From: Bacteroidales bacterium | GTDB lineage: Bacteria; Bacteroidota; Bacteroidia; Bacteroidales; 4484-276 | Direction: 5' to 3' | Length of the DNA stretch: 64,000 nt | NCBI GenBank assembly: GCA_035647615.1 | Contig: DASRND010000031.1 | Span: forward strand, 1 to 64,000 | Shown here: positions 6,386-14,003 of the stretch, one piece after another | Numbering within the stretch: the first letter of the stretch is position 1 | Layout of the letters: the number at the start of each line of letters is the position of its first letter | Translations under genes and position numbers: made by a program | The notes under the pieces: generated by a model | What the model was told of the DNA's origin: nothing | Seen by the model: the letters and a program-made list of their open reading frames with translations, nothing else | Databases searched by the model: none

Positions 6386-8743
6386 CTACCGCACAACAAT
6401 CTCGTCGGCAAAAATCCAGGTGGTGTCGCCGGCGCCCGGATGCCACGCGGGGCAAACGCCGCCATTGGTGGCCTTTACGCGGATAAAGCGTGCGGGAGTT
6501 TCGGTAAACTGAACCTTAAGCTCTTCCCTGAAGGCGAGGTCCTTTTTGCGGTCGGTGGTGGTTGTAGCTGTGCCAGCCTCCGAATAATTGATGCCATCTT
6601 CCGAAAGGGAAACTTCCATGGTTTCCGGCAGGAAAATCCAGACGTTCTGAAATTGCATAAACGATCCTGTTACACTGCTGATGGTTCGCGGTGCACCCAA
6701 ATCTATCTCCACTTCCATATCGTCACCATAAAACCCTTGCCAAAAGCCGTCGTGGTGGCTCATGCTTCCCTGTAGCCCGTCCACCAGCGTGGTTGTGCCT
6801 TGGCCGGGATATTTGTTGGAGGGCGGGCGGGTATATTTTACCGTTGCGCCAAGCGCCTGCTGATAGGCAATCCTTTTTTCCGAGAAGGTCTCATTTATCA
6901 CGCCACCGATAAAAATTGCTGCACGCAAAGTTACCGAGCTGTCGATGGCCAGTGGTTGTTTGTAAAGTTTCGATTGCAAAGTCGGTACCGAGCCGTCGGT
7001 GGTGTAGCGGATTTCGGGCGAGAGCTGTTCGGTAGCAAATCCGATGGTAAGTTTCCCATTGATGGTGTCGTAGTTGGTTTTAAACTCTACCGCATACGAT
7101 CCTTCGGAATAATTAACACCCATAACATCAAAACGGTCGAACTGTGTCTCGAGGCGCTCTCTGAAGCTGTCCCAGCATTTTTGTTGTGGTGCCGTCCAGA
7201 GTGCTTCGGCCAGCGCTGTCATACGTGGTACCGCCATGTATTCGGCGTGTTCAGGCGTGGGAATATATTCTGTCCACACATTTCCCTGACCTCCCAAAAT
7301 ATGTTTTGCTTCTTCGGCGGTAAGATCGGCAGGAACGGGATCGAAGGAGTAAGACCTTTTCAATGTGGTGAGGCCACCAATGGCGGTGGGTTCAAAGTCT
7401 GCATTGGCCTGGTAGTAGTCGAGGTAGCAATGCGTAACCGGACACATCACCACATCGTGGCCCTCGCGGGCAGCCTGAATGCCGCCATCGATGCCGCGCC
7501 ACGACATTACCGTAGCTTCGGGTGCCAGGCCGCCTTCGAGGATTTCGTCCCAGCCGATGAGTTTTTTGTCTTTGCTGATCAGATACTTTTCGATGCGTTT
7601 TACAAAATAGCTTTGCAGCTCGTGGGTGTTGGCAAGCTTCTCGTCGCGTATGCGCTTTTGGCATTTGGGGCATGTTTCCCAGTGCGTTTTGGTGGCTTCG
7701 TCGCCGCCGATGTGGATGTATTTCGCCGGAAAAAGTTCAACCACTTCGTCGAGCACTCCTTCGAGCACCTCGAAAGTTTTTTCGTTGCCGGCACAAAAAA
7801 TATCTTCAATCGGCCAATAACCGCCGGGCATTACAAAGAAAGGGCCGTCGGTACAAGCCAGCTCAGGATAAGCAGCCATGACGGCAGAAGCGTGGCCGGG
7901 CATCTCTATTTCGGGCACCACCATGATGTGTCGCGCTGCTGCGTAGGCCACCACTTCGCGAATCTGATCCTGTGTATAAAAGCCGCCATAAGTAGCTTTT
8001 TCGCCGGGCTGTGGTGGCGTGGCATCATTCCAAGGCAGCGATTCCCGATTGACGCGCCAGGCGCCCACTTCTGTGAGTTTAGGATATTTTTTTATCTCAA
8101 TGCGCCAGCCATTGTCGTCGGTGAGATGCCAGTGGAAAACGCTCATCTTGTGCATGGCAATCAGGTCGATGTATCGTTTTACGAAATCAACATCGAAAAA
8201 GTGGCGCGAAACGTCCAGGTGCATGCCTCGCCAGCCAAAGCGTGGCTTGTCGAATATTTTTATGCTGGGAATTCTCCAGGATATGTTGTGCGCATCGCTA
8301 CCGTAAATTGCCGGTGGCAGGAGTTGATAAATCGTTTGTATGGCGCGGAATAATCCGGCAGGTTGATGGGCTGAAATATTTACCACATTTTTGCTTACAT
8401 CCAGCAGGTAACCCTCGTCGCCAAGAGTATCGGCGGCAGCCAGCAATTCAAAAACAAAAGCCTGCTCACCGGCATATTCGTCCGCAGAAATAGTTTGTAA
8501 CAGCATGCCTGAGCTTTTACTGATCTGTTGCTGTAACATATCCACCGTGGCGGCTACATTGGCATCTGCCTCAGCAAATACGAGTTTCGTTTCAGGAGTT
8601 ATTTCAAAATACCCCTTTTGAATTTCAACCTGCAACGGTTGCGGAATGATATCGACAGGAAGCTGATCATTACCAGATTTGCACCCTGACATAAAAAGCG
8701 TAGCTACAAAGGTCGCCACCAAAAGCCATGTGAGATTTTTCAT
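6386..8743 (-). CDS. beta-N-acetylhexosaminidase, GH20 family lipoprotein
   Basis: A 785-residue lipoprotein (signal with Cys21 in MSGCKS). A GH20b-type N-terminal domain spans about residues 28-160, and the GH20 barrel about 165-520. The catalytic pair Asp348-Glu349 sits in HIGGDEA, and HWHLTDDNGWR near 204 is the usual substrate-site motif. A chitobiase-like C-terminal piece follows, then a discoidin (F5/8 type C) module from about 650 to the end. It removes terminal GlcNAc/GalNAc from glycans or chitin fragments, outside the cytoplasm. It stands alone, with a TATTTTTG -7 box upstream. Confidence 0.9.
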   Translation of the reverse strand: MKNLTWLLVATFVATLFMSGCKSGNDQLPVDIIPQPLQVEIQKGYFEITPETKLVFAEADANVAATVDMLQQQISKSSGMLLQTISADEYAGEQAFVFELLAAADTLGDEGYLLDVSKNVVNISAHQPAGLFRAIQTIYQLLPPAIYGSDAHNISWRIPSIKIFDKPRFGWRGMHLDVSRHFFDVDFVKRYIDLIAMHKMSVFHWHLTDDNGWRIEIKKYPKLTEVGAWRVNRESLPWNDATPPQPGEKATYGGFYTQDQIREVVAYAAARHIMVVPEIEMPGHASAVMAAYPELACTDGPFFVMPGGYWPIEDIFCAGNEKTFEVLEGVLDEVVELFPAKYIHIGGDEATKTHWETCPKCQKRIRDEKLANTHELQSYFVKRIEKYLISKDKKLIGWDEILEGGLAPEATVMSWRGIDGGIQAAREGHDVVMCPVTHCYLDYYQANADFEPTAIGGLTTLKRSYSFDPVPADLTAEEAKHILGGQGNVWTEYIPTPEHAEYMAVPRMTALAEALWTAPQQKCWDSFRERLETQFDRFDVMGVNYSEGSYAVEFKTNYDTINGKLTIGFATEQLSPEIRYTTDGSVPTLQSKLYKQPLAIDSSVTLRAAIFIGGVINETFSEKRIAYQQALGATVKYTRPPSNKYPGQGTTTLVDGLQGSMSHHDGFWQGFYGDDMEVEIDLGAPRTISSVTGSFMQFQNVWIFLPETMEVSLSEDGINYSEAGTATTTTDRKKDLAFREELKVQFTETPARFIRVKATNGGVCPAWHPGAGDTTWIFADEIVVR

Positions 8744-8772
8744 TTTCTTTTTTAATATTAAAATATGATTTG

Positions 8773-8780
8773 CAAAAATA
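8773..8780 (-). promoter_or_regulatory. -7 box of the hexosaminidase gene
   Basis: A perfect minus-strand TATTTTTG lies 30 bp upstream of the ATG at 8743. No clear -33 TTG sits at the ideal distance. Confidence 0.45.
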
Positions 8781-8962
8781 AGCCGAAAAAGTGAGGTGTG
8801 GAAAACAACTTGTCGGGGGTGCTGGCAAAGAAGAAGTTGTAAGATTAGCGGGTTCGGCTTAGCTTTTCAGATTTGAAAATAGAAGATGCCTTTTCTGGTG
8901 ATTGTTTAGGTGGTCGATTTTAAAAAAAGCTATAAATGATAAATCCAATAAGTTTTGGAAAA

Positions 8963-9067
8963 TCCATCGCATCCCCCCAGCCCCATGAAGGGGGAGTTGC
9001 CAACGCACAATCAAGTGTGAGCTGGCTTCTCCGCCAGCTGGCGGAAATGAGGGGTAGCGTGGGGCAT
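8963..9067. repeat. dispersed palindromic repeats in intergenic region
   Basis: The 450-bp gap 8744-9194 holds no gene. It contains a C-run/G-run pair (CCCCCCAGCCCC then GAAGGGGGAG, about 8974-8998), a perfect 14-bp palindrome CCGCCAGCTGGCGG at 9031-9044, and a GGGGTAGCGTGGGGC tail. The palindrome recurs with one change at 10070-10083. Confidence 0.6.
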
Positions 9068-9194
9068 TTCGAAAATATAAATTCTTATCTGAAAGTTGAG
9101 TTTTAAAGAACATCAGCTAAACAGTTACTTTTTTTAAAAACCTTAACAGACCTCCTTCTGGGTAAAGTGGTAATATTGCAGCCAAAACAAGACA

Positions 9195-9941
9195 ATGGGG
9201 ATTTTTGCAAATTTATTTAAAGGAAGTGGCAAGGCCTCCAAGGCTGACATGTCGGCCATCGGCACCGACATGCACTCGCATCTCATCCCCGGCATCGACG
9301 ACGGCTCCTACAATCTGGAAACCTCCATCGAACTCATCAAAGGCATGCAGGCGCTGGGTTACAAAAAGCTGATCACCACGCCACACATCCAGGGCGAATT
9401 TTATTGCAACACACCGGAAACCATTTTCCCGGGTCTGCAGCGCGTGAAGCGTGAGTTGGTGCGGCAGCAAATTCACATCGAGTTGCAGGCTGCTGCCGAA
9501 TATCTCATCGACGACAAGTTTGAGCGGAAATACAAATCGGGCGAGCTGCTCACCTTTGGCCAGAAGCATCTGCTGGTAGAGTTTTCGTTTTTCAATGAGC
9601 ATCCGCGTTGGCGCGATTTCTTTTTTGATTTGCAAATTGCCGGGTACAAAATCGTCCTGGCGCACCCCGAGCGCTATTCCTATTTTTTCAGAGATTTCGG
9701 TAAATTTGAAGAGATCAAAGACCGTGGTGTGCTTTTCCAAATTAACATCAACTCGCTCACGGGTTACTATTCAGGGGAAGTAAAAAAGATGGCCGAACGT
9801 TTCATCGACGCAGGTATGGTCGATTTGGCTGGCAGCGATCTGCACAACGAACATTATCTTCAGGCTTTGCAACAAGCCGTTTCTAATAAATATTTGCGCA
9901 AGCTTATCGATTCCGGGAAGCTGAAAAATAATACACTTTAA
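9195..9941 (+). CDS. CpsB/CapC-type PHP-family protein tyrosine phosphatase
   Basis: A 248-residue protein of the PHP fold. The metal-binding motif DMHSHLIPGIDDG is at about residues 28-40, TTPHIQGEFY near 61, a LAHPERY block near 154, and the final metal-site pattern LAGSDLHNEHY near 212. These match the CpsB/CapC (YwqE-type) phosphatases that act on tyrosine kinases controlling capsule or exopolysaccharide export. No kinase is adjacent; the polysaccharide genes at 52.8-58.2 kb are distant. A near-consensus TAATATTG lies upstream. Confidence 0.85.
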   Translation: MGIFANLFKGSGKASKADMSAIGTDMHSHLIPGIDDGSYNLETSIELIKGMQALGYKKLITTPHIQGEFYCNTPETIFPGLQRVKRELVRQQIHIELQAAAEYLIDDKFERKYKSGELLTFGQKHLLVEFSFFNEHPRWRDFFFDLQIAGYKIVLAHPERYSYFFRDFGKFEEIKDRGVLFQININSLTGYYSGEVKKMAERFIDAGMVDLAGSDLHNEHYLQALQQAVSNKYLRKLIDSGKLKNNTL

Positions 9942-10060
9942 ATTGATCAATTTCACTGGCTTTTAAAGGCCTTTCTCAGTAACTTATTTTGAGGAAGGTT
10001 TTTCATACTACCCAACGTTTTCAATCATTGTTGTCCGGTAAACATAATTTCCTTTGAATA

Positions 10061-10203
10061 GATTCTTCTCCGCCAGTTGGCGGATCAGAATGACAGGCCG
10101 TTAGGGTTTTTGGGAGGGCTAAGTCGGCGGCTCCGCCGCCGACTTAGCCCTCCCTCCTCTAAACCATCGCAAACCATTGTCTTTCTGAGCGTAGCGAAGA
10201 ATC
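10061..10203. repeat. 143-bp composite element with inverted ends
   Basis: The left end (10061-10094) starts GATTCTTC, carries the palindrome CCGCCAGTTGGCGG, and ends TCAGAATGAC. The right end (10179-10203) is the inverted counterpart, GTCTTTCTGAGCGTAGCGAAGAATC-like. Between them sits a perfect 20-bp inverted repeat with a 3-nt loop (10112-10131 against 10135-10154). This looks like a MITE-like or nested palindromic repeat. The rest of 9942-10388 holds no gene. Confidence 0.7.
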
Positions 10204-10388
10204 TGTTGTTTTTAACCAGACGCCAATATTTTAGAATTAAAACCCGGCAACTGACTTGTTCCTGTTCGCAACGAACTATCATTATTCATTGGTGATATTA
10301 ACAAATGATTAACAATTCGTTGGCAAACAATCATTTTCTGTTGGGTGTTAATCAGGTTCAGTATTCATCCAAAAAAAACCTAAGCAGT

Positions 10389-12011
10389 ATGAAAATGAGC
10401 ATATTTACATCCTTTATTATTTTGTTGTTCACTATTCCGGTTTTCGGGCAGTTGGCTGAGCCAACAAACAGAATCATTGTGAAATTAAAAAACGACAGGA
10501 TTCCTGAAAATTATGCCGGAGAAAAATCACTAACCGGAAGTAGTAAAATCGACAACCTTTGCATCGATTTGAATGCTGTCAAAATTCAAAAACTTATTAC
10601 AGGCCGGAAAATAACCAACCAAAGCTTTGTGGTTCAATTCCCGGAAGGGGCAGGCATTCAGCAAGTAATTGATGAATTTTACGCTACCGGCGACATCGAA
10701 TATGCTGAGCCCGACTTCAAAGGTTCGACGGGTGGCGCGGCTACTGGTTCACCGAACGATCCATTTTATTCACGACAATGGTCATTGAAAAACGATGGGA
10801 CTTTTCCATTATCACCTGCCGTGGCCGGAGCTGATATTGATATGGAACTCGCCTGGGAAATCCAGCAGGGCGACAGCAATATTGTGGTTGCCATCATTGA
10901 TAGCGGAGTAAAATTGGATCATCCTGATCTGGCCGGAAGAATCTGGACAAATTATAACGAAATACCCGACAATGGGATCGATGATGATGGCAATGGCTAC
11001 ATCGACGACGTGCAGGGTTGGGATTGGGCTTATAACGATAATCTGCCAATAGACGACTTTGGGCACGGAACCAACGTGGCGGGGATTGTTGGTGCCAACG
11101 CAAATAACGAAATTGGCTACGCCGGTGTCGATTGGAACTGCAAAATCATGGCTTTGAAAGCTCTTACCAGTGACAATTTTGGCTATTACTCGTGGTGGGC
11201 TGGAGCGATTTATTATGCTGTCGATAACGGAGCACATGTAATCAACATGTCGTTGGGCGGAGAAGAATTTTCCGCTACTTTTCAGGAGGCAGTGGATTAC
11301 GCTTTGGACAATAATGTGGTGGTGGTAGCATGTATGATGAATACCAATTCGAATACAACCTTTTATCCTGCCGGGTTCCCGGGGGTAATTGCGGTAGGTG
11401 CAACCAACCCGAACGACGAAAGAGCGCATCCATTTTATTGGAGCGCTACCAGCGGTAGCAATTACGGCGAACATATCTCGGTGATTGCGCCCGGCAACTT
11501 TATTTATGGGTTGCACTATTTATCCAACACCAATTACAATACCTATTGGGGCGGGACTTCCCAGGGCACACCCCATGTGGCAGCGCTTGCCGCCTTGCTT
11601 TTGGCGCAGGATAACAGCAGGACGCCGGCGCAGATAAAATCAATCATCGAATTATCGGCTGAAGATCAGGTGGGAGACCCCGCCGAAGACACTCCCGGCT
11701 GGGACCAATATTACGGTCATGGCCGGATAAATGCCTACATCGCCCTGCTGAATGTTGGTGTAAACGAGGTGCGCACTGATGTGGAAAAGATATCTGTTTT
11801 CCCTAACCCCGCACAGCGCGAATTCACGATAACTTTCCCTGCGGAAACACAGCAGATTGAAATTATAAATTTACAAGGACAAGTTGTTTTGCAAAAGAAA
11901 ACCTTTGGCGAAACCAGTTACAGCGATCACCTTTCCGTTAATGGAACCTACATCATTCGTATCACCACCGATAAAAATACAATAGCGAAAAAATTTGTGG
12001 TGAACCGATAG
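10389..12011 (+). CDS. secreted subtilisin-like serine protease with T9SS sorting domain
   Basis: Starting at the ATG at 10389 gives 540 residues with a good signal peptide (ending VFGQ about residue 21); a frame-open upstream ATG at 10305 would bury it. The S8 catalytic triad is visible: Asp171 (AIIDSGV), His226 (DFGHGTNVAG) and Ser391 (GGTSQGTPHVA). The usual AAGN oxyanion block reads ACMMN here. The last 80 residues (VFPNPAQREFTI and onward, ending KKFVVNR) form a type A T9SS sorting domain, so it is probably exported by the GldKLMN machinery. Residues 30-110 look like an inhibitor-type propeptide. A hairpin terminator follows at 12037. Confidence 0.88.
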   Translation: MKMSIFTSFIILLFTIPVFGQLAEPTNRIIVKLKNDRIPENYAGEKSLTGSSKIDNLCIDLNAVKIQKLITGRKITNQSFVVQFPEGAGIQQVIDEFYATGDIEYAEPDFKGSTGGAATGSPNDPFYSRQWSLKNDGTFPLSPAVAGADIDMELAWEIQQGDSNIVVAIIDSGVKLDHPDLAGRIWTNYNEIPDNGIDDDGNGYIDDVQGWDWAYNDNLPIDDFGHGTNVAGIVGANANNEIGYAGVDWNCKIMALKALTSDNFGYYSWWAGAIYYAVDNGAHVINMSLGGEEFSATFQEAVDYALDNNVVVVACMMNTNSNTTFYPAGFPGVIAVGATNPNDERAHPFYWSATSGSNYGEHISVIAPGNFIYGLHYLSNTNYNTYWGGTSQGTPHVAALAALLLAQDNSRTPAQIKSIIELSAEDQVGDPAEDTPGWDQYYGHGRINAYIALLNVGVNEVRTDVEKISVFPNPAQREFTITFPAETQQIEIINLQGQVVLQKKTFGETSYSDHLSVNGTYIIRITTDKNTIAKKFVVNR

Positions 12012-12036
12012 TTGGTTTAGCTTTAAGGAAAAAATG

Positions 12037-12070
12037 AAACCGGCAATCTCTCAAGGGTTGCCGGTTTTGT
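12037..12070 (+). terminator. intrinsic terminator after the subtilase gene
   Basis: A perfect 10-bp stem, AAACCGGCAA with TTGCCGGTTT, encloses an 11-nt loop, followed by a T-rich stretch. It is 26 bp after the stop codon. Confidence 0.8.
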
Positions 12071-12199
12071 TTATTAATCAGGGTTCTTGTCAATTCACTG
12101 ATGGAGCTGGGTTAGCAGTAGTTGCAAAAAATTGTAAGCGCAGAAGTGGTAAAATAACACTTCTCCTTTTTGATTACAATCACAAAAAGTATTTTCTTT

Positions 12200-12217
12200 G
12201 TTCGCAAATCTACGAAC
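12200..12217. promoter_or_regulatory. inverted repeat, probable ArsR operator 1
   Basis: GTTCG, 8 bases, CGAAC: a perfect dyad that ends 3 bp before the ATG of the regulator gene. A near -7 box (TTTTCTTTG) lies immediately to the left, so a bound repressor would cover the start of transcription. A matching dyad occurs at 12539-12556. Confidence 0.6.
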
Positions 12218-12220
12218 ATT

Positions 12221-12520
12221 ATGAGTATGAAATCAGTTGCAACAGAAAGCCAAATCAGACTTGCCCGTTACGCCAAAGCAATGGGGCATCCTGTGCGGAT
12301 GTATGTTCTGGAATTGCTCTCAAAACAAAGTTGTTGCTACAGCGGTGATTTGAGTGAAGAGCTGCCCATTGCGAAATCTACTTTATCACAGCACCTTAAG
12401 GAGCTGAAGTCCTCCGGGCTGATTCAGGGGGAAATTGAATTACCCAAAATAAGGTACTGCATTCATAAAGAAAACTGGAAAGAAGCACAGCAGCTTTTTA
12501 AAGGTTTTTTGGGATTATAA
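12221..12520 (+). CDS. arsR: ArsR-family metalloregulator
   Basis: About 99 residues from the ATG at 12221; an upstream in-frame start at 12170 would place the operator inside the gene. The winged-helix pattern is clear: GHPVRMYVLELL, then LPIAKSTLSQHLKELKSSGLIQGE as recognition helix and wing. Two adjacent cysteines (SCCYSGDL) lie just before the DNA-binding helix, at the place where ArsR1 proteins carry their arsenite-binding pair, and a third Cys is in RYCIHKENW. It is expected to repress the operon until arsenite or a related ligand binds. It heads a one-strand arsenic gene cluster. Confidence 0.85.
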   Translation: MSMKSVATESQIRLARYAKAMGHPVRMYVLELLSKQSCCYSGDLSEELPIAKSTLSQHLKELKSSGLIQGEIELPKIRYCIHKENWKEAQQLFKGFLGL

Positions 12521-12538
12521 AAATTTTTTGCAAACAAT

Positions 12539-12556
12539 GTTCGTTGTTTTACGAAT
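12539..12556. promoter_or_regulatory. inverted repeat, probable ArsR operator 2
   Basis: GTTCG, 8 bases, CGAAT: the same arms and spacing as 12200-12217 with one mismatch. It lies between arsR and the thioredoxin-like gene, suggesting a second regulated promoter in front of the structural genes. Confidence 0.55.
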
Positions 12557-12600
12557 TACGAAATGAAACAGAGTCAACTAACTTTTTAAAACTTACAAAT

Positions 12601-12834
12601 ATGGAAATCAAAGTTTTGGGTACCGGATGTACAAAATGCAAATCACTCGAACAAGCCACCCGCGAAGCCATCGCCAAAACCGGTGTGGAGGCCAACGTGA
12701 CAAAAGTGGAAGATATCCTTGAAATTATGCAGTATGGCATAATGTCAACGCCTGCTTTAGTGGTCGACGGCCAAATTGTGGTGAAAGGTAGAGTTCCGTC
12801 AGTTGATGAAATCTCTAAAATATTAACCAAATAA
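12601..12834 (+). CDS. small thioredoxin-like protein (TM0996/MTH895 type), ArsE-like
   Basis: A 77-residue thioredoxin-fold protein from the ATG at 12601, which is 45 bp past the second operator. The redox motif is Cys-Thr-Lys-Cys (GTGCTKCKSLE, about residues 9-12) and the cis-Pro region is GIMSTPALVVDG. Small proteins of this kind occur in arsenic operons, where an ArsE/ArsF pair has been linked to reduction of nitroaryl arsenicals. Alternatively it could be a general electron donor for ArsC. The position directly before the ArsF-like gene favours the first reading. Confidence 0.75.
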   Translation: MEIKVLGTGCTKCKSLEQATREAIAKTGVEANVTKVEDILEIMQYGIMSTPALVVDGQIVVKGRVPSVDEISKILTK

Positions 12835-12846
12835 CACCTTAACAAC

Positions 12847-13284
12847 ATGAAAAAAATCATCAGTAGTTTAAGTTTTATCCTCTTTGTAGGAATAGCAATG
12901 GTTTCTGCACAAAACGCTGATCGCGTAAAAGCTGCTCAGCCAACGGATAAAAAGGTAACAGCAGCTGATCAAAAGGCCAATAGCCAGGTGCAGGTTTACT
13001 ATTTTCATGCTACACGCCGCTGCGCCACTTGTCAGGCAGTAGAATCAGTTACCGAAAAAACCATCAAAGAAAATTATGGTGAGAAGGTAAGTTTCGAGTC
13101 GATTAACAACGAAGAAGATAAAGACAATCCCCTCATCGAAAAGTATGAAATCAGTGGGCAAACCCTTTTAGTCATCAAGGGCGATCAAAAAGCGGATCTG
13201 ACCAATGAGGCTTTTCTGAATGCTCGTACCAGTCCCGCTAAGTTTGAAAAGAAACTGAAAGCCGCCATCGACAAGCTGTTGTAA
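12847..13284 (+). CDS. arsF: ArsF-like secreted thioredoxin-type protein
   Basis: A 145-residue protein with a signal peptide (ending MVSAQ about residue 21) and a thioredoxin-like domain with Cys-Ala-Thr-Cys in HATRRCATCQAVE (about residues 58-62). This matches the family named for ArsF, proposed as a subunit in reduction of nitrophenyl arsenicals. The signal peptide places the domain in the periplasm or on the membrane surface. It starts 12 bp after the small thioredoxin and is followed 2 bp later by the ArsG-like transporter, so translation of the three is likely coupled. Confidence 0.7.
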   Translation: MKKIISSLSFILFVGIAMVSAQNADRVKAAQPTDKKVTAADQKANSQVQVYYFHATRRCATCQAVESVTEKTIKENYGEKVSFESINNEEDKDNPLIEKYEISGQTLLVIKGDQKADLTNEAFLNARTSPAKFEKKLKAAIDKLL

Positions 13285-13286
13285 GC

Positions 13287-13988
13287 ATGGAGGAGGCACT
13301 CAACAACTTGTTGGAAACGTCACAGTTTCCGATACTCACAGCATTTATTCTGGGGCTTATGACTGCCATTAGTCCGTGTCCGTTGGCAACCAACATCACG
13401 GCCATCGGTTATATCAGCAAAGATATCGAAAGCCGGCGCAAGGTTTTTACCAACGGGCTGATTTATACGCTTGGGCGCGCCATCTCCTACACAGTCATTG
13501 GTTTAATCTTCTTTTTTGGCGCAAGCCGGTTTGCTCTGGAAGGATTTTTCCAGGCATGGGGCGAAAAGATCCTTGGCCCGCTTTTGATCATAATCGGATT
13601 GTTTATGCTTGGCGTATTAAAGCTCAAAATCCCCGGCTTGGGTTCTTTAAGCGAAAAAATGGAGAGCAAGTCGAATAGTGGCTTTTGGGGCGTACTTTTA
13701 TTGGGAGTGGTTTTCGCTCTGGCATTTTGCCCTTACAGCGGTGTGCTCTATTTTGGAATGTTGATGCCCCTGACCATTAGCAGTGCAAGCGGTTTGTATC
13801 TGCCGTTGGTTTTTGCCATTGCCACAGGTATTCCGGTGATAATATTTGCCTGGCTCATTGCTTTTAGCATAGGTTCCATTGGTAACGTTTACAACAAACT
13901 AAAAACCTTTGAGGTGTGGTTCAGGCGCGGAGTAGCCATTCTGTTTATTGCAGTGGGGACGTACTACATCTTTATTCTTTTTTTCTAA
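13287..13988 (+). CDS. arsG: ArsG-like/CcdA-type membrane transporter
   Basis: A 233-residue protein with six predicted membrane segments and two conserved Cys-Pro pairs: ISPCPLATNI near residue 31 and AFCPYSGVLYFG near 147. This is the CcdA/DsbD transmembrane architecture, and ArsG-family proteins proposed to export aromatic aminobenzylarsenicals share it. Here it is embedded between ArsF-like and PF03773-type genes in an arsenic operon. It could instead pass reducing power to the periplasmic ArsF-like protein, as CcdA does for its partners; the sequence fits both. Confidence 0.7.
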   Translation: MEEALNNLLETSQFPILTAFILGLMTAISPCPLATNITAIGYISKDIESRRKVFTNGLIYTLGRAISYTVIGLIFFFGASRFALEGFFQAWGEKILGPLLIIIGLFMLGVLKLKIPGLGSLSEKMESKSNSGFWGVLLLGVVFALAFCPYSGVLYFGMLMPLTISSASGLYLPLVFAIATGIPVIIFAWLIAFSIGSIGNVYNKLKTFEVWFRRGVAILFIAVGTYYIFILFF

Positions 13989-14003
13989 AAAAGCATCAAT
14001 AAA

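Noticed and set aside
6076..6465. A 129-codon minus-strand frame upstream of higB
   Set aside because: It passes through several dispersed repeats and the heptamer array and overlaps the end of the hexosaminidase gene in another frame.
6800..8353. A 517-codon open frame on the plus strand, opposite the hexosaminidase gene
   Set aside because: It is entirely antisense to a gene with full GH20 motifs, has no recognisable domain, and its Cys/Phe/Arg-rich composition is typical of a reverse-strand shadow.
12034..12348. A 104-codon frame overlapping the terminator and arsR
   Set aside because: It starts inside a terminator hairpin, crosses the operator and overlaps arsR in another frame.
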